Assembly: GCA_001632425.1 (NCBI GenBank)
Contig: KV425554.1
Span: 782,914-846,913 of the forward strand
From: Neolentinus lepideus HHB14362 ss-1
Lineage: Eukaryota > Basidiomycota > Agaricomycetes > Gloeophyllales > Gloeophyllaceae
Direction of reading: 5' to 3'
DNA length: 64,000 nt
The translations under genes were made by a program, and so were the position numbers. Below, piece after piece: positions 35,107 to 47,513 of this stretch. Under the pieces are notes generated by a model. The model had not been told where the DNA came from. It was given only the letters and a program-made list of their open reading frames with translations, and searched no databases. Position 1 is the first letter of the stretch; each line of letters starts with the position of its first letter.

Positions 35107-38100
35107 ATGACCACGACTGCTCATCAGTACGGCGAGCCCTACTCGGGCCGCAACAAGGTGCCCACTATTCAAGGGTACCAAGGTAGGGGGTCCGGACCAC
35201 CCGTCAAGGTGTAGCTTATGCTCTCCTACAGCCGAGCAAGACCGCATTGCTCATAACGCACAGAACGGCTTGAATGACGAGACCGACAAGTCTCTTCCGC
35301 AAATGCCAGCAAGTAGACCACCGCAGCCTCCACCAGGGACTCAGAAGAAGAGCGGCGCAGAAGAGAAGAGAGAGATGATGGAGCGCCTGCAGCCACCGAA
35401 GGATGCGAAGCCGGCCGACAAAGGCAAGCAGAAAGGCGACAGATGGGAGAAGGATCCCGTTACTGGTCAGCAGGTCCTCGTGAAGGATCCAAAGTTCGAA
35501 GGTTCGTTACTCGGAAAGTATGCAGTTCGATTTTGAATTACTGATGTACGAGTTCCTCGTAACCCGTTTATCTCTCCCAGACTTCCGTGAGCAAGGGCTT
35601 GACAAGGCGGCATTGGACCCGTCTGGTCACAAATCTGGGCCTGCCCTTCGCAAGCCTGCCGACTCTGCAGCACAGGACTCGCGGTACCCGGCTCCCAACC
35701 CTGCACAGGTTGGAAATATCTGCCTCCAGCAGTTTCCACCTCCTGTAGACCCTGTCGACATCTCGCAAGTCAAGTCAATCCTGCGCACGGGAGCTATGAT
35801 CACCACGGCTCTGTGCGCTGCTGGATGGTTCTTGACCTGCCTTGGTCACGGCGTGACTTGGAAGGCGTTCTTCATCAGGAGCACTTTGCTCGGGAGCTTG
35901 GCAGCTGTGGCTTGGATCGGTATGGAAAATGCTGGACGGAAGATCGAGAAGGAGCTCGAACGAGTCCGGATGAACATGCACCGACAGCGAGGCGAGACAC
36001 TTTCCCCGCCCACGCCCGAGAGCGTAGAGTGGATGAATGCGGTGGTCAAGCTCGTCTGGGGATTGGTGAATCCCGACATGTTCGTCCCAATCTGCGATAT
36101 GATCGAGGATGTCTTGCAGGCTTCGCTCCCAAGCTTCGTCGACGCTGTGCGTCTCACGGACGTCGGACAGGGCACGAACCCAGTCAGAATTGTGTCCATG
36201 CGCGCTTTACCCGACCAACCCGGTCATCCGAAATACCCCCAAGAGGAATGGGTCGGTCTCAACAAAGACACGCAGAGCAAGATTCGCGCAGAACAGGCGA
36301 ACAAGAATACGCAAGCCAATCCGGCCGAGGTCGACACCGACCAAACGGGCGACTACCTCAACTACGAAGTCTCGCTGTCATACGAGGCCCTCCCGGGGCA
36401 ATCCCGCCGTTTGCGGTTCCACAACATCCACCTCTGCCTCGAGTTTTTCTTGAGCGCATGGGACTGGTTCAGAGTGCCGATTCCGATTTACGCCATTGTG
36501 GAGGGATTCGTCGCGACGGCGCGGATGCGGGTGCAGTTTGTGCAGAACCCGCCATTTGTAAGGAATTTGACGGTAACGTTGATGGGAATCCCTCAGGTTG
36601 AGGTCAGTGTGGAGCCGTTTACGAAGGCTCTGCCGAATGTACTGGATTTGCCGCTTGTAAAAGGATTCGTTGAAATGGGGATTGCTGCTGCGGTAGGCGT
36701 TCTCTGTTCCAACTGAGCAATGCACGCCGAAGGGGCTGACTGACGCACCGGGACAGTGCGCCGAATTTGTAGCGCCGAAGTCGATGACGATTAACCTCGC
36801 TCAGATGCTCATGGGCGACGGGATCAAGAAGGATACGAAGGCGCTGGGTGTACTGGTTATTAACATTCACCATGCTGAGGATATATCCGCGCAAGACTCC
36901 AATGGGCTGTCCGATCCGTACATCGTTCTAGCCTATGCTAAGTTCGGCAAACCGCTGTACAGTACGCGTATTATCTTGGGCGACCTCAATCCCGTCTGGG
37001 AGGAAACAGCGTTCCTGTTGGTGACCGACGACGAAGTCAAGGGCGAGGAGAGCGTTTCTGCGACGCTCTGGGACTCGGACAAGCGCACAGCAGATGACCT
37101 GGTCGGGCGGGTGAATATCCCGCTGGACGAGTTGATGAAGAATCCGGGCAAGATGCATCCCCGCGTGGATAAACTGGAAGGCTTCGAGGACGCGAACGAT
37201 ATGCCGGGCACACTCCACTGGGATATTGGGTACTTCGAGAAGGTGCCGCTAAATAAGGCGTTGAAAAGGGAAGACCCGCAATCCAATGTGCCGGACGCGG
37301 CGAAGGATAAGAAGCAGACGCAGGACACAGGGACGGTGGCGGACACGCAGGAGGAGGCGGATGCGTTGAGGACGCCGCCCGATCCCAGTATTCCGACGGG
37401 TATTTTATCGGTGATCGTTCATCAGATTAATAACCTGGAGCGGCAAGATATTAAAGGGAACACAGGACCGAGGGAGGGGCAGAGCGGCCAGGATACGGAC
37501 GAGCCGAGCGAGGAGGGGGAGAACTTGCCGAATGGGTATTGCGAGATCATTCTCAACGATGATCTGATATACAAGACGAGGGTGAAGCAGTATACGAGCA
37601 TGCCGTATTTTGAGGCGGGGACGGAGAGGTTTGTGAGGAATTGGCGGGAGACGGTGGTAAGGGTCCAGGTTAGAGATGCGCGGATGAGGGAGAAGGATCC
37701 TGTGCTTGGGATCGTGACGGTGAAGCTGTCGGAGTTGTTTAAGGACAGTTCGGAGGTGACGAGGTTGTTTTCACTTCAGGAGGGAATTGGCTATGGTCGG
37801 GCGAATATTTCCTTCTTGTTTAAGCAGGTGAAGACAGAGCTGCCTAGAGAGATGCTCGGGTGGGAGACAGGGACACTGGAGATACTGGGTGGCGTGAGCA
37901 TTGAGGCGAATGAAGAGTTGAGGGAGGGTTTCAAGATGAAGAAGTTGACGGTGTCGACGAGTGATGAGAGTTATAAGGCGCCGTCGTCGAGCGCAGCCGT
38001 GGCGGGGGTGAATGTGCATTGGGACCTTCCGGTGGATAAGGTGCGCTTGCCAGTGTATAATCGGTATTCTAGCGCGGTGGTCTTCGAGATTGGGAGTGGA

Positions 38101-38748
38101 GGTGTTGGGCCGATTGGGCAGGATTCGGATTATGTGGCTGTTGCATGGTTAAAGGATGCGCCTGATGACGAGGAATATGAGCTGAGGGTGCCAGTTATCA
38201 GGAGCGATAAGTTAGCGCAAATTAGGCAGAACTATAGTGAGTGTTTGTCTCGCCGATGTTCGCAATGGGAACTGATGTGCATGTTTTGAATAGTCAACGA
38301 GCAGACTGCCAAGACCCACAAGTATGACATCGTTGGTTACCTTACCTGCACGATCGTGCTGGACTCTGGGCTGGATCCCGACCATGAGGGCTACCAGAAC
38401 ACTCGGGAGGACAAGCACCGTTATGAGGCATATGACCGGGTAGAGGGCCAACAGGCGATTGCAAATCGCACGGCGCAGCTGGGTGCCAACGGCGAAGTTG
38501 ATCAGAAGGAGAAGAAGGATCTTGAGGAGGAGAGGAAGCACCAGCTTGCGATGCGCCATCGTGGGGTGATGCAGTTCCAACCTGCGAGGACGGCCCTGTG
38601 GTCAAAAGAGGGCGTCAAGGCGAGGGCACGGAAGGTGAAGAACGCTATTACGGGAAATAAGGATCGTGAACGTGAGTTTCCTCTGTTGTCTTTTTTGTGC
38701 CAGCTTGCTGACGGGTGATTCGCAGCGACTGTTGAATCGGAAGCTTGA
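35107..38748 (+). CDS. SMP/C2-domain membrane tether, Mug190-like
   Basis: Six exons (35107-35182, 35232-35501, 35581-36692, 36757-38236, 38294-38671, 38726-38748) encode about 1,112 aa. A Lys/Pro-rich N-terminus precedes two membrane segments (ILRTGAMITTALCAAGWFLT, TLLGSLAAVAWIGMENA). An SMP-like lipid-transfer region follows (SVEWMNAVVKLVWGLVNPDM, YEVSLSYEALPGQ, RMRVQFVQNPPFVRNLTVTL). C2 domain 1 is VLVINIHHAEDISAQDSNGL with SDPYIVLAYA, and C2 domain 2 is GILSVIVHQINNLERQDI with NGYCEIILND. A charged coiled tail ends the protein. The layout is that of fission-yeast Mug190 and tricalbin/E-Syt proteins, which tether ER to plasma membrane and move lipids. The first C2 retains the Asp pattern for calcium (QDSNGLSDPY); calcium dependence is inferred. 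Confidence 0.85.
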
Positions 38749-39139
38749 TTGTATCACGTAGTTAGGGTTGATGCAAGATATGGAGACATGAACGATGGAC
38801 TTGTGTTGTATGATACATGATATTTGTATACGCGGTAAAGTACTCCTCGTATTAGACATAATGCAAAGCAATGAAAACATTTTGCTTGTCAACCAGATCG
38901 AAATGGTCTTACCCGCCGAGGATAAAAAGTACTGTATTTTCCATTTCTTATTTTTATGTATCCTCAGCATCGCCTGGCATATAATTTGTTGAGCACACTC
39001 GCCGCCGTGGGCAGCCCATCCCGGCAATCTAGGACCCTAACCCCGCACTTGAGCACCACCTGGAGCTTTGAGATGGGTGCTAAAGGTTTCGGAAAGGCAA
39101 ATTCCCTCTCTTAGTGCCCCCTCCTAGTCTTTTCGAATC
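38749..39139. other. intergenic
   Basis: This is the AT-rich 3' flank of the SMP/C2 gene, followed by a more balanced stretch before the ATG at 39140. No motif is assigned. Confidence 0.5.
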
Positions 39140-39492
39140 ATGTCGTGGTTATTTGGCTTAGGAGCCGGCTCCAGTGATAAAACTCTCAGAGGACTCCAGC
39201 GTCATGTAAGCAGCTCGAAAACCGACAACCTGCATGCTCGAGGCTACACGATGTTACTACACCAGAGATCCGCAGAGAAATGGCTGTACTGCAATTCTGC
39301 ACCCTCGCTGGCCGATGGGTGATAGACTTGCAATCATAAGAGATACTTATGGGATGGAAGGGGTTCGAGAAGCCTGACTTTCGCCCTCCGGGGATTAAGA
39401 TAGAGCTATATGGTAGGGGTGGACCATATATACAGCCATGGTTCGAAGAGTTGGCGGCGGAGTATAGAGTGACATCTATTGAGTCTGTCTAA
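39140..39492 (+). other. possible small gene or remnant, unassigned
   Basis: ATG at 39140 opens MSWLFGLGAGSSDKTLRG, followed by a GTAAGC splice site at 39207. Downstream, FEKPDFRPPGIKIELYG and GGPYIQPWFEELAAEYRV end at a stop at 39490-39492. Both ends look coding, but I could not connect them through an intact middle. The family is not recognised. Confidence 0.3.
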
Positions 39493-39539
39493 TCCTCGTC
39501 GCCTTGTAGAGGCACACATGGATGATTAGCCGGAAAGCA

Positions 39540-39952
39540 GCGGCCTCGAAGACGAGGCCGCCCAGAATTTTTCGTGATTTTTTCCCGATTAGCGGGATTT
39601 ATAGTACATAAAGGATCTAATGATATACAGTGAAATGTCAAGCAGAAAAGGGAGGGAAGGGCGGGTAACCGCAAATACGCGCCGCTGGGAGGACAGCGGC
39701 GGATACGTCAGACCTAGGAGGGGACGTGGCATGAGCGCGGCTCGACATACCTGGGAGGACAGCAACTGAACGTCGAGGAGAGAAAGGCGGCGCCCCTTTC
39801 TCGACGCAGTGTCTCCCAGGTATGTATCCCTCCTATTGAGAGTGTCTCAGTCTGAGATACGCGGCGGGGCCAGCGCCGGATACGGCGACGGCATGAGGAT
39901 GCCGCGCGAGGTGGTCTGGTATCGAGGAGGCTCCTCGATTAGACTCACCTAA
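39540..39952. repeat. dense array of perfect hairpins
   Basis: At least seven separate inverted repeats lie in 400 bp. GCGGCCTCG/CGAGGCCGC has a 4-nt loop (39540-39561). CGCCGCTG/CAGCGGCG spans 39680-39701. CATACCTGGGAG/CTCCCAGGTATG spans 39746-39824 and encloses an inner CGTCGAG/CTCGACG stem. TCTCAG/CTGAGA is at 39845-39857. CGCCG/CGGCG is at 39874-39887. CGGCAT/ATGCCG is at 39889-39904. ATCGAGGAG/CTCCTCGAT has a 1-nt loop (39921-39939), with an outer GTCT/AGAC. It has no reading frame of note. It could be a structured RNA, a replication or recombination signal, or the end of a mobile element. Confidence 0.8.
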
Positions 39953-39973
39953 ATTCATTTTTTAACTACGATT

Positions 39974-40095
39974 AAAGTAACTTTTCTCACGAACTTGTGA
40001 ACTTGTCACCGTACTAATTCAGCTTACTTAACTTGGACTTAACTTGGCTTGCACATTGACAAACTAACTTGACCTTGACTAACTTGAGCTCATAT
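39974..40095. repeat. AACTTG-motif array, left
   Basis: The hexamer AACTTG occurs about seven times in 120 bp, all on the plus strand, after AAAGTAACTTTTC at 39974. A related array with mostly the opposite orientation lies at 53080-53205. The pair resembles subterminal repeats of a DNA transposon. Confidence 0.65.
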
Positions 40096-40418
40096 ATGAC
40101 ACCGCACTGCTTGCCTCTGTCCTCCGATACCCTCGAACCCACCACACCGATTGTCGTCACGACAGTCTCTTTGTAAGATACACAGCGCACTATAACATCA
40201 GGAAAAAGATGCCGGCCCGTAGTCAAGGCCTGAATTAGATTGCCGAATGTAATCTCCCAGAGCTCAGGTAGCAAGATACGCGAGCTCGAGATCATAATGA
40301 CGGTGTACGTAGGTCGGCTTCTCCAACAGAGTGATGCATGGTGCTATATGACCTACACAGCTACGGTTGTCCATAGAGGATATGTGAGTCTACTGGTCAG
40401 ACCTCAGGTAATAGCAGG

Positions 40419-41027
40419 TAGTGTTGTGCCAGGCCCGGCCCAAAAGCCCGAGCCGAGCCGGGCCAGGCCCTAATTAGGCCGGGCCGGGCCGGGCCAAAGC
40501 CCTCATAGGCCCGTTGTATAGGGTCCGGCCTGGAGGTCAGGCCGGCCGGGACGGGCCGACTAGGCCGCGGCTTCGATTACTATCTGTAACGGTAGCTGTA
40601 CTGCTTACGGAGATCGTATATACTCATTAATCTATGCGCATGACACATCTGAAGTCGTAGTGTGACAATTTGCATGCCTATGCTGAAGTCGATACTGAAG
40701 AACATTCAGTGATGTACCGAGTCACACCACAATAATGTATTCATATATAGTGCTGTGGTCATTTTTATAAGGCAAAACCAGCCGTTACCTTCGAGCAAAT
40801 GATGCTTTTGACCAAGCCCACAGCTTCACATAGATTCCTGACATTTTTCGCACTCTCGTAGGCTATCCTACTTTCTTTACTCGAGGCCGCGGCCTGGGCC
40901 GGAGCCGAGCCGGAGCCGGGCCGGGCCCGCTATAGACGGCTCGGCCTGAGGTTTGGCTGAGCCGGAGCCGTCTGAGGCCGAGCCGAAGCCCCGGCTTTTA
41001 GGCCGGGCCGGGCCGTGCACAACACTA
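40419..41027. mobile_element. 609-bp hAT-type MITE
   Basis: The left end is TAGTGTTGTGCCAGGCCCGG. The reverse complement of the right end is TAGTGTTGTGCACGGCCCGG. The element is flanked by a perfect 8-bp duplication, ATAGCAGG, at 40411-40418 and 41028-41035, the hallmark of hAT insertion. TAGTGTTGTGC is a known style of hAT terminus. Both arms are very rich in GGCCGGGCC while the centre is AT-rich. It has no coding capacity. Confidence 0.88.
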
Positions 41028-41062
41028 ATAGCAGGATATATCATTGAAGCATCGTGCAGCTA

Positions 41063-44000
41063 TTAATTTGGTACATGCAGTCGTAATCTATCAAACATGT
41101 ACAGATCAATATGTTTGTTCAATAAGAATTCTGTTGCCTGCTCCAGCACTGTCTCCGTCTTCCATGAAAGGTCGACAGCAGATGAGAACCAGGGACAGAG
41201 ATGACAGGCCCGTAAGACATCGCTGAGAGGGACTATCGCTGCGTTGGGTCGATTGTTCCGCGTCGAGCGTGAGAGTCGATACATGCCTGTTGCTGGATCA
41301 ATGGCGCGAAATGGTCGGAACCAGTGGATGTAGGCTAGATAGCCCGTCATTTGTCCCAGCTCGGGCGGAAGTCTGAATATCACATGCAGCTCCGCTACGC
41401 GCAGGCCTACACATAACAAAGGTAGTTAGTCTTGCAAACGTGATCTAATGAGCATATCTACTTACCTGCCATACTTGTATGGCCATGCAAATGAGCCTCT
41501 CGGTCTTCTATGACCAAAACCGTGTCGAAATGAGCAGGAGTGTCCTGAAGCCGTTGCGACTTCGATTTTTGTCGAGGTGTTGCTCAAATGATGTTGAGAC
41601 TCTTGGAATTAAGAGGGTCGACGAGGGCGTTATCCGGTAGCTGGATAACAGCACATTTGTAGACATCGAAGACATCCGAGCGCTGCAGTCGCACAGGTGA
41701 GGATGGAAAATGTTCTCGCAGGAAGGTATCGAGCGTCGAGAAGAAATCCGTGGCCCTGAAGTCATGCTCTAGGGTGGATATTGGCGTCGATATGTATGGG
41801 CACGTATTAGCGACATGCAGACCATGAATGCGAAGTGACTCCACTCGCGTCATTGATGTCAACAATGAGCGAGCATACCGTCCAAGACCCTGCCGGATTT
41901 GTCGTATCTCACTGGCTAGATTCTCACCTGAGTCATCCAGGTCCTTGTCTTGATCGTCATGCACCTCCTTGAAGTGCGACTGACCACGCATCCAGTTGAT
42001 TAATGAAGATTTGAGAGATACAGCTTCTTGTCGCTGAAGCCAAGTCATCATCTGGATAGTGTAGTCTCGTTTACTGCTGGCGGCATATGCGCGTTTTGCG
42101 TAGTCAATGTGCAGTCGTTCGGGAGATTCAGTGTTGTAGCCGTCGGCAGTCCCTAGAGCTCTTATTGCACCGAGATAATGCAGAAGCGAATGTATCTTCG
42201 GGATATTGAAATGAGCTCGGACTCCCAGTTTGATGAATTCATCCTTATATTCGTGGAAATCTTCATAAGCTCTCTGCATCAAGTCCAAGGTCTCCGACGT
42301 GTGCTGCTTGTATTGTGCATATGAGATGAAGTCCAACAGTGCTTGCGCAGCTCGAGCTATCTGCTCGTTCACGCCTCCTGCTATGATCGCCAGGAAGACA
42401 CGCTCCATCTCGCGGTGTTCCTTACCGGTCCACTGCGATATGGTCGATATCCCCTTCCTGAAGTGTCGCAACCCTGGATATCCTGACATGGCTATGAAAC
42501 GTGCGTCAACCTCCAGGCTCTTGGCGATATCGGTACACCACTTCACGAGGTGGTCTTTGAACACACCCTTGTGGAGTTGATGCAAAATGTCGGGTGTGAA
42601 GCAGGAGAAGATGTCGACATGTGGGAGACCGATCCAGAAAGGATTGGAGACCGGCCTCAGTCCCTGTGCTTCGAAGCGTTCATCCTCGATGTTGGTGAAA
42701 TATCGCTCGAGGATAATTGATGTCAATGATTGATCTCAGAGTACAGACATGACAGGTAAGCCACGTTGATCTGGAGGAACAAGACAGCGTGGGCAGTGGT
42801 TCTCTTTGCAACAGGCTACGAGACATTGCTCAGGATGGTCGGCTACATAGACCATGAGGATGGGATAGACATGTAGCCATCGGCACATGTCATGACCACG
42901 CCTTCCTTTCCTGCCTTTTTGATAGGCTCGAGGAGCGATCGCATGCACTTATGGAACAGCTCATAGCCGGCGAGGGAGCGGCGGTCCTCACTGAAGCATT
43001 CGAGCTTGCTAACAGGGATATAGCCTATCAGGACGGTTGCTCGGGCTGAAGGTTGACGGTGAATATGCTTTGCAATGTTCCCGATGGTCAGATATACTGG
43101 CCATGCTGCTTTGTCCCCTCCGAATTGGGATAGTTTCGTTTTGTCAGATGACAGGATTATTGGGGCGATGGTTGCACCTGCAGGTAGCTTCTCCTACAAG
43201 AACCCATTTCAGAAGATTGACGAGGTTCCCGATGCCACCAGCATACCTGGAGCTCCCACCATCTGTCTCCAGTCCACATTTCATCATAAATTCTCCGGCA
43301 CCCATCCCTATCGCTAAACACTCGTTCTGGTGCATAGGCGATATTCTCTTGAAAAGCGGGGTTCCCCAACAGCTCGGCCATGCACTCCACAGGATTCCTC
43401 CGCCATAACTCGAGCTCTTCCTTGATTGGCATGCCGTCGCCCTCCTGGCGGTTACCCTTGACTGTGATTATCTCGCAAGTCCATTGAGGGCCAGTAGGTA
43501 GCTCATCAATTGCTTTGAAAAATGAGTAGCTGTTGTGAAATGATGGTTCAGTACGTCTCTGCATCTAATAATAGGGTTGTGAACTTTCATGCCTCATATA
43601 GTAGCTCATGGGACGTACAATGTTCAGTTTAAGGTACTCATCAATCTTGTTCTTTCCAACATTCTCTACCAGCCATTGGGCAAGCTCCCATTCATCATCA
43701 TCTTTGAACGGTGCCCACGCACCACATTCACCCCGCTCAAGAACTTCCTTCCATGCCTCAAAGTCTGTCTTACCCTTCCCCACTGCTATGCCCGCCTTTC
43801 CTGGAAATGGTTCAGCCCAACGATCTGTACCCATATCCTTGGAATCCCCCATATCTTCGACTCTGGCTCTCTTGGCTTGTGGCCGGTCATCACAAGTTGG
43901 TGGCCGGCGACTCTGATTCTCCGCACCAATGCTACATTCATCTGGAGTGAAAGCAGCATCATCGTGAGCAAGGAAGGGGTCCACGTCATTTGACTTAGAG

Positions 44001-44167
44001 GCCCTGCGTTGATGCTTCTGCCATGAAGTGGATGTCTGTCTTGGACGGTATTCAGTTTCTAGATCTTTCAGACAAGATGGAGAATGCGATATGTGACGTG
44101 CTACGGCATCTCTGGTGGGTAGAGGCTTTAGGCAATACTTGCACCGGTGTGTCTTAGAGCCAGCCAT
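41063..44167 (-). mobile_element. Plavaka-family transposase gene, decayed
   Basis: The minus-strand ATG at 44167 opens a C2H2-type finger (HRCKYCLKPLPTRDAVARH). WAEPFPGKAGIAVG and DEWELAQWLVENVG follow, both typical of Plavaka proteins. After introns come [40 protein letters not shown] and [20 protein letters not shown] with KENHCPRC, which carry candidate DDE residues. The C-terminal part is [39 protein letters not shown] and [19 protein letters not shown] frameshift near 42875 and an in-frame TGA at 42736-42738 break the chain. An intron near 41420-41480 leads to the last segment. Plavaka transposases belong to the CACTA-like group common in Agaricomycetes. Confidence 0.82.
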
Positions 44168-44533
44168 GCAGTATGAGCTTACTGAGATTGATGAAGAGAA
44201 AAGGAAATGGCGAGTTGCGATATTCGATGTGGTGGACCCAACAATCTGCTCCACAGAGCAGTGTCATCATCATTGCCCCACCGTTGCCGCCTGACCAATG
44301 CCGCACCTTGCTGTTGTTAGCGCATCATGTGCCAGACGCGTCCACTCAACAAAACAAGGTTTGAATCAACAAGCACAAGTCACGCGACGGCCTTAGTAAG
44401 ATATATAAGGTACGACATTATCTATCAGTCCATATCCCTGTTTTTCCCTGCCATTCTCACTGCTTCAAGTTGATTACAGCTACTTCCCACCATCCACTCT
44501 CTGCCCAGGCAATCGTCACTCTCAGCTTTTACC
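44168..44533. promoter_or_regulatory. divergent spacer, Plavaka / DUF6532 genes
   Basis: This 366-bp spacer lies between the start of the transposase gene (minus) and the ATG at 44534 (plus). It includes ATATATAAGG at about 44401, a candidate TATA box for the plus-strand gene. Confidence 0.5.
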
Positions 44534-46451
44534 ATGGCAAAGGGTCGATCATTGGCAGCATTACCGAGAGTACAGCAACCCAATACTAATACCAATCGTA
44601 GCAAGAAGAAGATGTCCAGAACCAGCATGCCCGTTGCAGTCCCTACCACCAAAACTACTGCTCAACATCTACCAGTTTCATCGCACGGGCACAGTCGAGT
44701 CGCTACCAATCGTAGCAATTATTCCTGTGAGCATTTTCTTAAGTAATTACCCAAGAAAAATATTGATTATCTATTTTGAGATGAAATCATGCAAGAAAAG
44801 GAAAATGAAGAGCAACAGCGCAGTCTCGATGCTCAACGTAGAGTGGAGTATAAAGCAAAGCAGCATGAGGCTGCTGAGCACCTCAACGCAAAGGAAGCAG
44901 CACTCCAAGTTAACGCCGCTGCCAGGGATTCGCTGAATGTTCCAGAAGATGACAGTGATGAAACTTTTGATTCAGCATTTCAGAATGGTAACATTGGTGA
45001 TGCAGTAATTATCTCATTGTCTTTGTTATGCTCCAGCTGCGTCACTGATCTGCATCATAATCCTGATAGTTCTCCTCACGAGTGGTCAATACTATTCCTG
45101 CACGCCGAACTCTGCAGCCTTGATCCCGCAATGTACCACCGCCACCTTCCTCTCCCGTCTTGAGTATTGGCGCTGATGCTCAACGAGATTTGGTTCGTGA
45201 CCGGTTCTCATATTCATAGATATTTCCCACAAGCTGACTTTGTTATTCCTTCCATGACAATGTCAGGCCCGTAACTCGGCATCCCCACACCCGTCGCTTT
45301 CAAAACGGGGACGATCTGCATCCCTCTCAGATGCTGACTCCGACTCATCCAACAGCAATGAGATTGAAGTAACAAAGCGTCCTGTGCGCAAGCGTCCCCG
45401 TGCAGCAGATCTTGACGAATCTAGCCAGGAAGTCCTTGATGTTGCCATTGAGGTCTACCGGTGCCGGATCGCGACCCTAGATCCATTCCCATCCCACCTC
45501 TCTGAGAGTATGTCTGCCCAGGTTGCTTGGGAAACAGCTTGCGACATTGCGGGAATGGAACTCAATTTCACAAGGGATATACGCAAACTCGTGAGGACTT
45601 ACACCTAGATTAGTCATTGACAATGATGCTGATCTGATAATAAGCTCCTTGCATGCACAGCTCATATGCGCGGTGAGCTGAAGACCAAGGCCCGACCGCT
45701 GGTGGAGGGAATGTATGGCTTCGAGAGCAGCAGCAGGCCCGCCACCATCGCCCGCAATCGATGTCATGTGAAACATCTCAAGAACGACTCCAATTTCACA
45801 TATCGGGTAGATTTTCCTAGCTTATTGTCGTACCTGATAACCATCATCTAATTTCTGCTCATAGAAACTGAGTGCGACTAGCCGTTCCGGGATCTTCCAG
45901 CATAAGATCATCCAGAAACTTATCAACTCGATGTGGTACCACGGAACTCAAGATGAAGGTGTAGTCTATGGTGATGAGTTCTTCAAGCCATTCTCCCTCT
46001 GTGCACTGGCACTAGTCCTGACAGCGGTGTGTGGTGGACCTAATTATTTATTCGGACATTGAGTGGTTATACTGCACAGATTGAGGCCGCTATTGATGAG
46101 TGGGAGTCGGGCATCTGGCGGTCTATCGATTTCAAGGCCCAGACATACAAATCTGTCTATGTGCGCCACCTCAACTCGCTGCTGAAGTTTGCGGACTCGG
46201 AGAAGGACAGTGCACAGGAGTTCATGCATGCACTACAGACCACACTAGCAGAGAATGGCAGGTATGTCTGTGATCGTATACTCTTACTTATAACATTACA
46301 TCTGAATGTAACTAGGTTCAATGCCGGGGCGCTGGAGGATGTGGGACACTCCGATGTTGACGGTATCACAGCTGATGCCTTTGATGCTGCCCTGGAGGAG
46401 TTCGAAACAATGGGGGGCTTGTCTAGTGATGTCTCGGATGATGACGGGTAA
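44534..46451 (+). pseudogene. DUF6532-family gene, probably decaying
   Basis: Exons 44534-44726 and 44781-44987 join in phase (MAKGRSLAALPRVQQPNTN; EKENEEQQRSLDAQRRVEYK). The next exon carries VPPPPSSPVLSIGADAQRDL but has TGA at 45121-45123 in that frame. Then come AADLDESSQEVLDVAIEVYR, the conserved HMRGELKTKARPLVEGMYGF, GIFQHKIIQKLINSMWYHGT, VVYGDEFFKPFSLCALALVL and IDEWESGIWRSIDFKAQTYK. The splice at 45590/45661 is out of phase by one base. These residues identify DUF6532, a large Agaricomycete family of unknown function. The later exons are otherwise well preserved, so decay is recent, or the N-terminal model is wrong. Confidence 0.6.
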
Positions 46452-47508
46452 GGGGAGATGATATAATTTGGATCCAATAGCTCGTATGATATACCTCATC
46501 AATAATTCGGTGTCCGTCTTGCTTCCTAGCTAGTATAGGGTATGCGTGTAATTGCTAGTCGCGACTTCTATTGCTATATCATTCATATTCCATCTGCAAT
46601 TATGATCTAAAGGGCTATTTTATTTATCGGTTCTATGATCTGGTGATAGCCTTAAATTGTGCTGGACCTCTATGTGTGTTTACAGTGAACTACATAGTGC
46701 TATACAGCTACAGTGCTACGGGACTATGTTGAGGTCATTGCCGATATAGACAACCATAGAACCGGGGGTGCTCTGTAGCATGAGGTAGCCCAATATTTCG
46801 GGGGGAAGACTACAGGTCTATAAGTTCTATATCTGCTATGTACATCTACACAACCATCTATTTTTTTCCTGATGAACACACTAACAGAATATACGCTACT
46901 GATGATTCTCTACTGTGCAAATTCGCTACTGTCCGCATATGCACCCAACTCTGAGCAGCCCAGTCCGAAGCATCTCCAGGAATGAAGCCACCACCTGCTG
47001 CAAATTTCTCGCGAAGCAATTGCTTCTCTGAAAGGTTCCGTTATCGTGCGTGACATTCTCCTCCTGTGTCATCTCTGCTTCGCCATTGCCTACTTCAAGT
47101 GTCCTTTCTGCACACCCAATGCTATCCACATCTGCAGTGGAATGCCCTGTGAGTCTTTCGACGTGTTGCCTTGGGCCGATGCATGGCTGCTATGCTTGTA
47201 TCGGCCTTCACCGTCGTCATTGCCGGTGTCCCAAAAGCAATATCAAAGCTGCGGGCCGTGGATGCAGAGAAAGCAGCTACTCACCAAGCACGCCGGGCAT
47301 ACCGCAACATCCACCATGAACAAGGGCGCGGATGTTGTATGACGTGGCTGCGGTCTGTTTGCCTTAGCTATTGACACTAGTATTTTCTGTGTGTAACTGC
47401 ATTGACAGTTCACAAAATTTCATCTAATACCACAGTAAGGATATATGGATAGTATCTACGGGCCTCCCAACCCGAGCAGTTTGGAAAGTAGTCCATAAGT
47501 TCAAACAA
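46452..47508. other. non-coding stretch between DUF6532 gene and copia element
   Basis: No domain is recognised. Short frames at 46926-47342 on both strands have no family signature. Near 47490-47508 CAAGTT-type motifs (AAGTTCAAACAAGTTAG) appear and resume right after the copia insertion. Confidence 0.5.
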
Positions 47509-47513
47509 GTTAG

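Noticed and set aside
36784..38289. Separate gene starting at 36784 with two C2 domains
   Set aside because: A phased intron (36693-36756) joins it to the upstream SMP exon, as in Mug190-like proteins.
39921..39952. Possible Helitron 3' end (hairpin, then CTAA about 10 nt later)
   Set aside because: The base after CTAA is A rather than T and no matching 5' TC end or Rep/Hel gene is present. Noted only as an alternative for the hairpin array.
40430..40560. GGCCGGGCC runs as a CpG-island promoter
   Set aside because: They are the arms of the hAT MITE bounded by an 8-bp target duplication.
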